Shown piece by piece: positions 1-6,300 of a stretch of 8,805 nucleotides of DNA. Source of the stretch: Cyanobacteria bacterium T3Sed10_376R1m (lineage in GTDB: Bacteria; Cyanobacteriota; Cyanobacteriia; Cyanobacteriales; Cyanobacteriaceae); contig PXEJ01000308.1 in the NCBI GenBank assembly GCA_003566215.1, positions 1-8,805 on the forward strand. The letters run 5' to 3'. The position numbers and the translations under genes were made by a program. The notes under the pieces were generated by a model. It was given only the letters and a program-made list of their open reading frames with translations. It was not told the origin of the DNA and ran no database searches. How positions within the stretch are numbered: the first letter of the stretch is position 1; the number at the start of each line of letters is the position of its first letter.

Positions 1-672
1 AAACGGCTTAAGGCAGGATGGGACAATGATTATTTACTTAAGATTTTGTCTGGTTGAGTATGCGTTTGCCCTGGAGATTTAGTTACCTTTATTGACAAAC
101 AGGACGAAGGGATTATCTATACTGATTTTGCAGACGAGTTGGGGGAAATAGAAGAAGTCAATATTCCCCAACGACAAACGGGCTTTAGTCCTTACCAATA
201 CAAGAAGAAAGTAGAAGCCTATATCAGAGCGAATCAAGACCACATAGTCATCGCTAAGTTAAGAAAGAATTTACCCCTTACCGAGGGGGATTTGAAGGAA
301 TTGGAAAGGATGTTATTCACCTCAGAGGAGATCGACTCAAGGGATAAATTTGAGTTAGTGTATGGTCAAAAAAATCTGAAGAGTTTTATTCGCAAACTGG
401 TGGGATTAGACCGAAATACAGCCAAACAAGCCTTTAGTAAATATTTAGAAAGCAACAACCTCACCGCCAACCAAATCCGTTTTATTGACCAGATTATCAA
501 CTGGTTAACCAAATATGGAGTAATGAATCCCTCTCTGTTATACGGGTTCCCCTTTACTGATATTCATACCGAGGGATTAGACGGAGTATTCAACGATGAA
601 GATGCTGACAACATCATTGACATTGTTAGTTCCTTTAATGAAGTTGTGGAAGAAAAATTTAACTCGGCTTGA
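1..672 (+). pseudogene. hsdR: Type I restriction enzyme R subunit (HsdR), C-terminal remnant, partial
   Basis: C-terminal end of the motor/nuclease subunit of an EcoEI-like type I restriction-modification enzyme; the helicase and nuclease parts would lie upstream of the window. From 58 the frame reads 204 residues to the stop at 670-672. It begins LVTFIDKQDEGIIYTDFADE, then the stretch with KLRKNLPLTEGDLKELERML, FIRKLVGLDRNTAKQAF, LTANQIRFID and NPSLLYGFPFTDI, which is the pattern of the type I R subunit C-terminal helical domain. The same frame upstream (1-54) reads KRLKAGWDNDYLLKILSG and then hits TGA at 55-57. Frame 2 across the break gives EYAFALE just before the good frame resumes, so a pair of compensating indels is possible. 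I therefore call it broken, but the window edge hides most of the gene, and an intact gene with sequencing errors is not excluded. No hsdM or hsdS is visible here. Confidence 0.7.
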
Positions 673-700
673 CACTCGGGGAAACATAGGGTTAGTGTCA
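670..700 (+). terminator. Possible terminator hairpin at the end of hsdR
   Basis: TGACACT (670-676), which contains the hsdR stop codon, pairs exactly with AGTGTCA (694-700) around a 17-nt loop. No T-run follows, so termination is only a possibility. Confidence 0.25.
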
Positions 701-706
701 TAAGGG

Positions 707-720
707 GCAGTGAGCAGTGA
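707..720. repeat. Tandem heptamer GCAGTGA, two copies
   Basis: GCAGTGA occurs twice head to tail. Short tandem heptanucleotide repeats are common in cyanobacterial intergenic DNA; with only two units this could also be chance. Confidence 0.4.
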
Positions 721-848
721 AAGTTATATCGGCTTCTCCCCTCATGCACTTTATTTGCCCTTTTGGAGTTAAGAAAGTTAGTGTTTCATCGCAAAATAAA
801 TAGGATCTGCTGAAAAAGTCTTAAACTTAATATTGCATTACAAATGTC

Positions 849-898
849 AATATCCCATTTGCTTCAACGATAAGCAAATCACAAATAGTGAGGATATT
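849..898. repeat. Nested inverted repeats (two stacked stems)
   Basis: An inner perfect 8-bp stem pairs ATTTGCTT (857-864) with AAGCAAAT (872-879) around a 7-nt loop. An outer perfect 7-bp stem pairs AATATCC (849-855) with GGATATT (892-898). There is one unpaired base on the 5' side and twelve on the 3' side between the two stems. No T-run follows. It could be a structured RNA, a mobile-element remnant or a protein-binding site. Confidence 0.45.
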
Positions 899-951
899 AA
901 TCTGTTAAACTACTCGAGTAAACCATGGTTAAAGTTATAAGTATTTTCTCC

Positions 952-1015
952 TAATATTAGAATAGATAATAAATGGGTTCTATTAATATTAGAATAGATC
1001 CCAAATCGATTCTGT
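952..1015. repeat. Two-copy 32-bp direct tandem repeat upstream of the pterin dehydratase gene
   Basis: Copies lie at 952-983 and 984-1015. The first 16 bases (TAATATTAGAATAGAT) are identical and 10 of the remaining 16 match, giving 26/32. Each copy starts with the self-complementary core TAATATTA, extended to the 10-bp palindrome CTAATATTAG at 951-960 in the first copy. The 32-bp period is close to three helical turns, which would place two bound proteins on the same DNA face. A role as paired operator sites for the gene at 1058 is inference. Confidence 0.6.
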
Positions 1016-1032
1016 AGGTGTTAAGGTGAAAC

Positions 1033-1040
1033 TATATAAA
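1033..1040 (+). promoter_or_regulatory. Possible -10 element of the pterin dehydratase gene
   Basis: TATATAAA lies 18-25 bases before the ATG at 1058. No good -35 hexamer is seen at the right distance; the tandem repeat occupies that position, so an activator-dependent promoter is possible. No Shine-Dalgarno sequence precedes the ATG. Confidence 0.3.
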
Positions 1041-1057
1041 CACAAAAAATAAATATC

Positions 1058-1339
1058 ATGGTTTTAAACGAATTAGAAATTAGACAAAAATTAGCAGATT
1101 TACCCCATTGGATGACTAACGGAAATCATCTCACTCGTACCTTTGAGTTTGCGGATTTTATCGAAGCAATTAACTTTATTAACCTTTTAGTTGAACCTGC
1201 CGAAAAAGCTGGACATCATCCAGATATATCCATTTCTTACAATAAAGTAACCATTCACCTAACCACCCATGATCAAGGGGGAATTACTCAAAAAGACTTT
1301 GACTTAGCCCAAAAAATTGGTCAACTTTTTAATAAATAA
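1058..1339 (+). CDS. Pterin-4a-carbinolamine dehydratase (PCD/DCoH family)
   Basis: A 93-residue cytosolic protein, about the usual length for bacterial PCD. It carries the family signature: EKAGHHPDI with the catalytic-type pair His53-His54, Tyr61 after the expected gap, and His71 spaced from His54 as in the human enzyme, followed by GGITQKDFDLA near the C terminus. The family dehydrates 4a-hydroxytetrahydropterin so that the cofactor of aromatic amino acid hydroxylases can be recycled. In cyanobacteria the partner hydroxylase is often absent or unclear, and plastid relatives have been linked to Rubisco assembly, so the real role here is open. The ATG at 1058 gives the standard N terminus with the conserved leucine/tryptophan stretch (LADLPHW). 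The gene appears to be transcribed alone, with 165 bp before fabZ. Confidence 0.9.
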   Translation: MVLNELEIRQKLADLPHWMTNGNHLTRTFEFADFIEAINFINLLVEPAEKAGHHPDISISYNKVTIHLTTHDQGGITQKDFDLAQKIGQLFNK

Positions 1340-1395
1340 ACTACCAATACCTCATCATTAGGTCAGTGTAAAGCTTTGAACCAAAGAAGTAAAAA

Positions 1396-1411
1396 TTGAG
1401 AATAATCTCAA
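1396..1411. other. Small hairpin in the spacer before fabZ
   Basis: TTGAGA (1396-1401) pairs exactly with TCTCAA (1406-1411) around the loop ATAA. A run of A, not T, follows on the + strand, so it is not a clear terminator. It lies 56 bases after the pterin dehydratase stop codon. Confidence 0.35.
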
Positions 1412-1427
1412 AAGTAGTGGCAAAACA

Positions 1428-1436
1428 TGATATTCT
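1428..1436 (+). promoter_or_regulatory. Candidate extended -10 promoter element for fabZ
   Basis: TGATATTCT fits the extended -10 form TGnTATnnT. No recognisable -35 lies 17 bases upstream. Transcription from here would begin near 1443, inside the left arm of the hairpin at 1439-1466, so either the promoter or the hairpin is probably not used as drawn. Confidence 0.25.
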
Positions 1437-1438
1437 AA

Positions 1439-1466
1439 TTTGGGTTTATTACCATATAGACCCAAA
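1439..1466 (+). promoter_or_regulatory. Strong 11-bp hairpin upstream of fabZ
   Basis: TTTGGGTTTAT (1439-1449) pairs with ATAGACCCAAA (1456-1466) over 11 pairs with one G-U wobble, leaving a 6-nt loop (1450-1455). It ends 38 bases before the fabZ start. The following bases are A-rich (AAAATAG) rather than a T-run. It may be a leader structure for fabZ-lpxA-cbiD or a U-tract-less 3' end of the preceding transcript. Confidence 0.45.
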
Positions 1467-1504
1467 AAATAGAGTATTCTTGATGAAAGTAGAGAAGAAA
1501 GTTA

Positions 1505-1984
1505 ATGGAAAACACCGTTACCCAGGGAACTAATTCAGAGCAAAAAATTAAAACTACCTTTTGTGTTGAAGAAATACAAGAATTATTACCCCATCGCTAT
1601 CCCTTTGCATTAGTTGATCGCATCATAGACTATGTACCCGGACAAAAGGCTGTGGGTTTAAAAAATGTTACCATCAATGAAGAATTTTTCCAAGGACATA
1701 TCCCGGGTAAACCTTTAATGCCGGGGGTTTTACAAGTAGAAGCCATGGCACAGGTAGGGGGGGTTATTTTGACCCTGTTACCCGGAATGAAAGGTAAATT
1801 TTTTGCCTTTGGCAGTATTGAAAAAGTCCGTTTTCGTCGTCCCGTGGTTCCGGGGGATCAATTAATTATGACGGTAGAATTATTATCCTTTAGACGCAAT
1901 CGTATTGCTAAAATGCAAGGGCAAGGTTTAGTTGATGGTCAACTAGCTGTGCAAGGGGAAATGTTATTTTCTTTAATAGACTAA
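1505..1984 (+). CDS. fabZ: 3-hydroxyacyl-[acyl-carrier-protein] dehydratase FabZ
   Basis: A 159-residue hot-dog-fold enzyme that removes water from 3-hydroxyacyl-ACP to give trans-2-enoyl-ACP in fatty acid elongation. Key motifs are [12 protein letters not shown] (29-39), [10 protein letters not shown] with catalytic His65, and [12 protein letters not shown] with catalytic Glu79. The 14-residue spacing equals that between His54 and Glu68 in E. coli FabZ. The N terminus has about 20 extra variable residues before the first conserved helix, as is usual in cyanobacterial forms. The start is supported by a purine-rich ribosome site, AGAGAAGAAAG, at 1491-1501 just before the ATG; the ATG at 1483 is in another frame. 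lpxA follows after 29 bp. FabZ and LpxA compete for the same hydroxyacyl-ACP, so their linkage suits balance between membrane lipid and lipid A. The usual cyanobacterial neighbour lpxC is not upstream here. Confidence 0.95.
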   Translation: MENTVTQGTNSEQKIKTTFCVEEIQELLPHRYPFALVDRIIDYVPGQKAVGLKNVTINEEFFQGHIPGKPLMPGVLQVEAMAQVGGVILTLLPGMKGKFFAFGSIEKVRFRRPVVPGDQLIMTVELLSFRRNRIAKMQGQGLVDGQLAVQGEMLFSLID

Positions 1985-2013
1985 TTTCATCGTTAATAAA
2001 ACTCTAAATCACT

Positions 2014-2805
2014 GTGATACATCCTACTGCGATCATTGATCCTAAAGCTGAATTAGATCCTAGCGTTACCGTTGAACCTAATGCTTTTATTGGTTCTGGG
2101 GTAAAAATCGGGGCGAATACTATTGTCGGTGCTAATGCTGTTATCTCTGGCAATACGGAAATTGGCACCAATAACAAAATTTTCTCGGGGGCGGCGATTG
2201 GTTTAGAGCCTCAAGATTTAAAATATAAAGGGGCGGATAGCTTGGTTAGAATTGGCGATCGCAACGTCATTCGTGAATTTGTCACCATCAACCGTGCCAC
2301 TGCTGAGGGAGAAGAAACTCTCATCGGGAATGATAATCTTTTAATGGCCTATGTCCATGTTGCCCACAATTGTATAATTAAAGACAGAGTCATTATTGCT
2401 AATTCCGTTAGTTTAGCTGGACACGTGGAAATTGACTCCAAAGCCGTTATTGGAGGTATGTTGGGCGTACATCAATTTGTACATATCGGCACCATGGCAA
2501 TGTTGGGGGGGATGAGCCGTATTGAACGGGATGTTCCTCCTTTTATGACAGTAGAGGGTAATCCATCAAGGGTTCGCGCCCTCAATGCCGTTGCTTTTAA
2601 GCGTAATAACTTTAGTAGTCAAGAAATTAGGGAGCTAAAGGAAGCCTATCGCATTCTTTACCGTTCAGGATTAGTGTTAACCGAAGCCCTTGATAAATTA
2701 ACTTCTTTCACCACTAACGATAAAGTTAAAATTTTACATGATTTTCTGTTAGCTTCTAGTACCAATCCCTCACGCCGTGGCCCTATACCCGGTAGTAGAA
2801 AATAG
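2014..2805 (+). CDS. lpxA: Acyl-ACP--UDP-N-acetylglucosamine O-acyltransferase LpxA
   Basis: First enzyme of lipid A synthesis: it transfers a 3-hydroxyacyl chain from ACP to the 3-OH of UDP-GlcNAc in the cytoplasm. The 263 residues match the usual length. Left-handed beta-helix hexapeptide repeats fill about residues 1-190, and a helical C-terminal part has AYRILYRSGL (211-220). MAYVHVAHNC (111-120) carries His118, equivalent to catalytic His125 of E. coli, and GVHQF places His153 at E. coli His160. Gly166, 13 residues after His153, aligns with the acyl-chain ruler Gly173 of E. coli, which suggests acceptance of a long (about C14) hydroxyacyl chain; that is inference. The start is GTG at 2014, chosen because it gives the canonical MIHPTAIIDP N terminus; no Shine-Dalgarno site precedes it. 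A HIP1 site lies at 2255-2262. The expected downstream partner lpxB is replaced by cbiD after 18 bp. Confidence 0.95.
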   Translation: MIHPTAIIDPKAELDPSVTVEPNAFIGSGVKIGANTIVGANAVISGNTEIGTNNKIFSGAAIGLEPQDLKYKGADSLVRIGDRNVIREFVTINRATAEGEETLIGNDNLLMAYVHVAHNCIIKDRVIIANSVSLAGHVEIDSKAVIGGMLGVHQFVHIGTMAMLGGMSRIERDVPPFMTVEGNPSRVRALNAVAFKRNNFSSQEIRELKEAYRILYRSGLVLTEALDKLTSFTTNDKVKILHDFLLASSTNPSRRGPIPGSRK

Positions 2806-2823
2806 AACATTTAGATAAACTAT

Positions 2824-3951
2824 ATGATGGGCAAAAGTGGATATACATTACCAGTTTTTGCCACTGCTTCGGCAGTGGCTTGTGTACAATATTTACAAAA
2901 AAAACAAGTTATTACACAAGTAGAAATTGACCTTATTATTCCTCCACAAATTACTAATATCACCATTGAACAAGTGGCTTTAATTGGCGAAAATCAAGCC
3001 CTTGCTATCACTAAATCTGACCCGGGTGATAATCTTGATTTAACTAAAAATACTCCTATTTGGGCAGTGGTTAAAATAACTCCCCATTCCCAAACAAAGG
3101 TAATTATTGAAGGGGGAGAAGGTATTGGCAAAATTATTGATCAAGGTGATAGATCTGCTATCTATAAATATGCTCAAAATTTACTAGAAACTAATATTTT
3201 AAATAATCTTAAAAGTACCTCCATAGTTGAAGTGAAAATTATTTTACCCCAAGGAAAAAGTCTTGCTAAAAGAACTTCTAATGAAGCTTTTGGAGTGATA
3301 GATGGTTTATCTTTGTTAGGTACTACAGGGATTTCTCAACCTTTGACAAGTAAGGCACAATTAGATTTATATCAGCAGGAGTTAATTAACAAGGCACAAC
3401 AGTTTGATACTCTTATTTTTTGTATCGGTGAAAATGGTTTAGATTTAGGTACTAAATTAGGCTTTAACCCTCAACAATTGGTTAAAACTGCTAACTGGTT
3501 AGGTTCAATGTTAGTCACCGCATCAATGGCAAAAGTTAAATCAATTATTATTCTTGGTTACCATGGTAAGCTCGTTAAACTAGCTGGGGGTATTTTTCAC
3601 ACCCATCATCACTTAGCCGATGGCAGATTGGAAATTTTAAGTGCGATCGCATCTTCCCTCGGTTTACCCCATCAAGTTTTAGTAAAAATTTTTAATGCCT
3701 CCACCACAGAATCAGCCCTAGAAATATTACAACAATTTGATCTAGAAAATAATACTAATTGGGTTAATAAAATTTATCAATTTATGGCAGATAGAATTGA
3801 ACTAAAATCACAGGAATATATTAGTAAACATTCAGAATTTAAAACTGAGATAGGAGCAATTTTATTCAATCGTAAAAGACAAATTATTGCCACAGGAAAA
3901 CAAGCAAAAAATAGACAGTTATCATCCAACTTATTACCATCTTGTGACTAG
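2824..3951 (+). CDS. cbiD: Cobalt-precorrin-5B (C1)-methyltransferase CbiD
   Basis: A 375-residue cytosolic enzyme of the anaerobic-type cobalamin pathway that methylates C-1 of the corrin ring precursor using S-adenosylmethionine. Family landmarks in order are GYTLPVFATASAVA at the N terminus (the cyanobacterial version of the GYTTGTCAAAA start), SDPGDNLDLT (65-74), GGEGIG (97-102), LAKRTSNEAFGVIDGLSLLGTTGI (148-170), ANWLGSMLVTA (223-233) and ILGYHGKLVKLAGGIFHTHHHLADGRLEIL (243-272). The ATG at 2824 is followed at once by a second ATG; either fits. The 18-bp gap to lpxA suggests cotranscription with fabZ-lpxA, although cobalamin and lipid A synthesis have no direct link. A HIP1 site lies at 3643-3650. 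The last 70 residues are weakly conserved in this family and I can say little about them. Confidence 0.93.
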   Translation: MMGKSGYTLPVFATASAVACVQYLQKKQVITQVEIDLIIPPQITNITIEQVALIGENQALAITKSDPGDNLDLTKNTPIWAVVKITPHSQTKVIIEGGEGIGKIIDQGDRSAIYKYAQNLLETNILNNLKSTSIVEVKIILPQGKSLAKRTSNEAFGVIDGLSLLGTTGISQPLTSKAQLDLYQQELINKAQQFDTLIFCIGENGLDLGTKLGFNPQQLVKTANWLGSMLVTASMAKVKSIIILGYHGKLVKLAGGIFHTHHHLADGRLEILSAIASSLGLPHQVLVKIFNASTTESALEILQQFDLENNTNWVNKIYQFMADRIELKSQEYISKHSEFKTEIGAILFNRKRQIIATGKQAKNRQLSSNLLPSCD

Positions 3952-3956
3952 ACTAT

Positions 3957-3962
3957 TTGACA
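3957..3962 (+). promoter_or_regulatory. Perfect -35-like hexamer upstream of the PfkB kinase gene
   Basis: TTGACA stands 60 bases before the ATG at 4023, in the 71-bp gap after cbiD. No good -10 box is found at 16-18 bases, so a complete sigma70-type promoter is not shown. It may mark a separate transcription unit for the kinase gene. Confidence 0.25.
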
Positions 3963-4022
3963 TAGAAACCTGATAGTAAGAAGATCTAGTAACATAGCAA
4001 TAATCAAAACTAAATTATTTTA

Positions 4023-5015
4023 ATGGCTAAAAAATATAACGTTTACGGCATGGGCAACGCTCTAGTAGATATGGAGTTTGCAGTAACCCCAGATTTACTC
4101 AGTCAATTAAAAATTGACAAAGGTGTTATGACTCTAATGGATGAAACACAGCAAAAACATATAATAGAACAACTTCCTGAACCTTGTAAAAAATCTAGTG
4201 GGGGTTCAGCCGCTAACACAATGGTAGCAATTAGTCAACTAGGGGGAAAAGGTTTTTATTCTTGTAAAGTAGCCCATGATGATGCTGGTTTATTTTATTT
4301 AAAAGATTTGGTAAACTGTGGTTTAGATACAAACCTAAGTAAAAATAGTCTTTTAGATGGAATTACAGGAAAATGCTTGGTTTTAGTTACCCCTGATGCC
4401 GATCGCACCATGAACACATTTCTAGGGATTACAGGGGATTTAAGTAGTGCAGAATTAAAGACAGAAGCCATTGAAGACTCAGAATATTTATACATCGAAG
4501 GTTACTTAGTTTCCTCTCCCATTGCCCAAAAAACTGCCATTGAAGCCAAGAAAATTGCCCAAAAGGCTGGGGCTAAAACAGCTTTTTCCTTGTCCGATGC
4601 TAACATGGTGGATTTTTTTCGTGAGGGAGTAGATACTATCATTGGTGACGGTGTAGATTTACTCTTTGCTAATGAAACAGAAGCATTAAAAATGGCAAAC
4701 ACCGAGAATTTAACCACTGCCATCAATTACTTTAAAACCATAGCTAAAACCTTTGCCATTACATTAGGCAAAAAAGGCTCATTAATTTTTGACGGAGAAG
4801 AATTACTCGAAATTCCTTCTTTTCCCGTTAATGCAGTAGATACTGTTGGGGCTGGAGATATGTACGCAGGGTGTTTGCTCTATGGCATTACTAACGGTTT
4901 AACTTGGTCTTTGGCGGGGAAATTAGCTTCTTTAGCCTCCTCTAAATTAGTGACCAGTTTTGGCCCTCGTTTAACTACCTCAGAATTGCAAAATATTTTA
5001 TCAATTTGTCAATAA
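4023..5015 (+). CDS. PfkB-family carbohydrate/nucleoside kinase, adenosine kinase-like
   Basis: A 330-residue ribokinase/PfkB-fold kinase, the usual length. GNALVDMEF near the N terminus is the substrate-side start typical of adenosine kinase-like members. GGSAANT (60-66) matches PfkB signature 1, FANETEA (215-221) carries the Asn-Glu motif involved in Mg/phosphate binding, and [11 protein letters not shown] (273-283) is signature 2 with the catalytic base Asp279. The C-terminal helix [16 protein letters not shown] also fits. Cyanobacterial orthologues are commonly labelled adenosine kinase, which would phosphorylate adenosine to AMP and so remove a product of the S-adenosylhomocysteine cycle. 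Substrate choice in this superfamily cannot be read from motifs alone, so a sugar substrate remains possible. The gene lies 71 bp after cbiD and 105 bp before the oxidoreductase gene, so it is probably its own unit. Confidence 0.85.
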   Translation: MAKKYNVYGMGNALVDMEFAVTPDLLSQLKIDKGVMTLMDETQQKHIIEQLPEPCKKSSGGSAANTMVAISQLGGKGFYSCKVAHDDAGLFYLKDLVNCGLDTNLSKNSLLDGITGKCLVLVTPDADRTMNTFLGITGDLSSAELKTEAIEDSEYLYIEGYLVSSPIAQKTAIEAKKIAQKAGAKTAFSLSDANMVDFFREGVDTIIGDGVDLLFANETEALKMANTENLTTAINYFKTIAKTFAITLGKKGSLIFDGEELLEIPSFPVNAVDTVGAGDMYAGCLLYGITNGLTWSLAGKLASLASSKLVTSFGPRLTTSELQNILSICQ

Positions 5016-5072
5016 TTTAGTTGATTGCACATCTTTTTGCCCTAGTACAATTAGAAGTGGTGGGGTGTTAGT

Positions 5073-5100
5073 CACGGGGGAGAATAAATCCCCCACAGTG
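5073..5100 (+). terminator. GC-rich hairpin between the kinase and oxidoreductase genes
   Basis: GGGGGA (5076-5081) pairs with TCCCCC (5089-5094) around a 7-nt loop; CAC (5073-5075) can add three pairs with GTG (5098-5100) across a 3-nt bulge. In this AT-rich gap it stands out. No T-run follows (AAAAAAG comes next), so it may be a U-tract-less terminator of the kinase gene or a leader element of the gene at 5121. Confidence 0.35.
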
Positions 5101-5120
5101 TAAAAAAGTAAAGTAGATTA

Positions 5121-6239
5121 ATGAAAAAAGTTGTAATTATCGGTAGTGGTATTGTGGGAAGTACCATCGCATTTGAACTAAGCCAAAACCCGAAACTAGA
5201 TATAACCTTAATTGATCAAAACAACCCGGGTAGTGGCGCCACAGGGGCCGCATTGGGTTTATTAATGGGGATTATTAGCCAAAAAACAAAGGGTAGGGCG
5301 TGGCAACTCAAAGAAGCTAGTTTAAAACGATACCATACCCTTATTGAAGAATTAGAGTCTTTAACCAAAATAAAAATTCCCCACAACAAAGACGGTATTG
5401 TTAAGCTACTTTTTGAAGGAGATAATGTCGATAAATGGCACAAATTAGCGGAAACTAGAGCTAATCAAGGTTATACCCTGGAAGTGTGGGATAAAACTCA
5501 ACTAAAAAAACGTTGTCCAGAAGTTAATCTGAGCAAGGTTATCGGTGCGGTTTATTCCCCCTCTGATTTGCAAATTAGTCCCCCAATCCTCACCCAAGCG
5601 TTGGTGAAGGGAGCGAGTTTAAGGGGGGTAAACTGTCAATTTGGAGTAAAAGTTGATAATTTTAATGTTCTGCCCAGTGGAGAGGATGATGATAAGTTCT
5701 GCACCAGTGTTGAGGTGGGGGGTGCATCTATCCTTGCGGACTTCGTGATAATTTCTGCTGGTTTGGGCTCTATGGCTTTAACTGAGTCTTTGGGTAATGA
5801 GTTAAAAATTATTCCAGTGTTGGGACAAGCATTATTAGTTAAAAGTGATTCTTGGCAAAAAGAAAAAGATTTTAACCCTGTTATTACTGGTAATGATATT
5901 CATATTGCTCCCATGGGCAATAATGAGTTTTGGTTAGGTGCTACGGTGGAATTTCCCAATGTCCAAGAATTTTCTATGGCTGATGAACAACTATTGGATG
6001 ATTTGCACCGAAGTGCGATCGCATTTTGCCCCATCCTCAAAACAGCTCCGATTATGCTTTCTTGGTCAGGAAAACGCCCCCGCCCGGAAGGACAACCGGC
6101 ACCAGTGATACAAAAATTACAAGGATATAGTAACATAATCCTCGCCACAGGACATTATCGCAATGGAATTTTACTGGCTCCAGCCACAGCAATGCAGGTA
6201 GAACAATTGATCATAGATGATGGAGAATTTCCAATTTAA
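5121..6239 (+). CDS. FAD-dependent amine/amino acid oxidoreductase, ThiO/DadA-like
   Basis: A 372-residue member of the D-amino acid oxidase (DAO) flavoprotein superfamily. The N terminus is a Rossmann FAD site: VVIIGSGIVGS (GxGxxG at 8-13), Asp32 at the end of the second strand for the ribose, and GSGATGAALG (37-46). Near the C terminus, SGKRPRPEGQPAPVI (316-330) matches the GLRPxTPDGxPxIG pattern of glycine oxidase ThiO, with Arg319 where ThiO binds the substrate carboxylate. ATGHYRNGILLAPATA (342-357) is also strongly ThiO-like. The likely reaction is oxidative deamination of glycine or a related small amine, which in ThiO supplies iminoglycine for thiazole synthesis. Many cyanobacteria carry ThiO fused to ThiG; this protein stops before any ThiG domain, and no thi gene is nearby, so a DadA-type or other role is equally open. 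A HIP1 site lies at 6015-6022. Confidence 0.8.
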   Translation: MKKVVIIGSGIVGSTIAFELSQNPKLDITLIDQNNPGSGATGAALGLLMGIISQKTKGRAWQLKEASLKRYHTLIEELESLTKIKIPHNKDGIVKLLFEGDNVDKWHKLAETRANQGYTLEVWDKTQLKKRCPEVNLSKVIGAVYSPSDLQISPPILTQALVKGASLRGVNCQFGVKVDNFNVLPSGEDDDKFCTSVEVGGASILADFVIISAGLGSMALTESLGNELKIIPVLGQALLVKSDSWQKEKDFNPVITGNDIHIAPMGNNEFWLGATVEFPNVQEFSMADEQLLDDLHRSAIAFCPILKTAPIMLSWSGKRPRPEGQPAPVIQKLQGYSNIILATGHYRNGILLAPATAMQVEQLIIDDGEFPI

Positions 6240-6245
6240 TTCTTA

Positions 6246-6274
6246 ATTACAAAAATTGCCATATCAGATATAAT
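6246..6274 (+). promoter_or_regulatory. Sigma70-type promoter of the psb35-like gene
   Basis: A perfect -10 box TATAAT (6269-6274) lies 17 bases after ATTACA (6246-6251), which matches four of six bases of the -35 consensus. Transcription would begin near 6281, giving a leader of about 20 bases before the ATG at 6301. This is the best promoter in the window and suits a small, well-expressed photosynthesis gene. Confidence 0.55.
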
Positions 6275-6300
6275 TTATCACAATCACTCATCAAAAAATT

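Larger units (their letters stand above)
673..1057. other. Non-coding spacer with repeats and inverted repeats
   Basis: This 385-bp stretch between the hsdR remnant and the pterin dehydratase gene holds no convincing reading frame on either strand. It contains a tandem heptamer (707-720), a sequence resembling an insertion-sequence terminus (803-820), nested inverted repeats (849-898), a 10-bp palindrome AACCATGGTT (921-930) and a two-copy 32-bp tandem repeat (952-1015). The accumulation of structure next to a broken restriction gene suggests an old rearrangement or insertion site; that is inference. Confidence 0.6.

Noticed and set aside
707..720. CRISPR-like or larger satellite array starting from the GCAGTGA repeat
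   Set aside because: Only two 7-base units are present with no spacers or further copies nearby.
564..749. 61-residue minus-strand reading frame
   Set aside because: It overlaps the well-supported hsdR tail in antisense, is serine/leucine-rich without family features, and looks like a shadow.
1..1057. A complete type I restriction-modification or new defence system
   Set aside because: Only the HsdR tail is visible, with a stop in frame; no methylase, specificity subunit or other defence gene is in the window.
4295..4726. Two minus-strand frames inside the kinase gene
   Set aside because: Antisense shadows of a PfkB gene with clear motifs; no ribosome site or recognisable protein.
5216..6148. 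Minus-strand frames inside the oxidoreductase gene
   Set aside because: Antisense shadows over conserved FAD-protein sequence with no protein-like features of their own.
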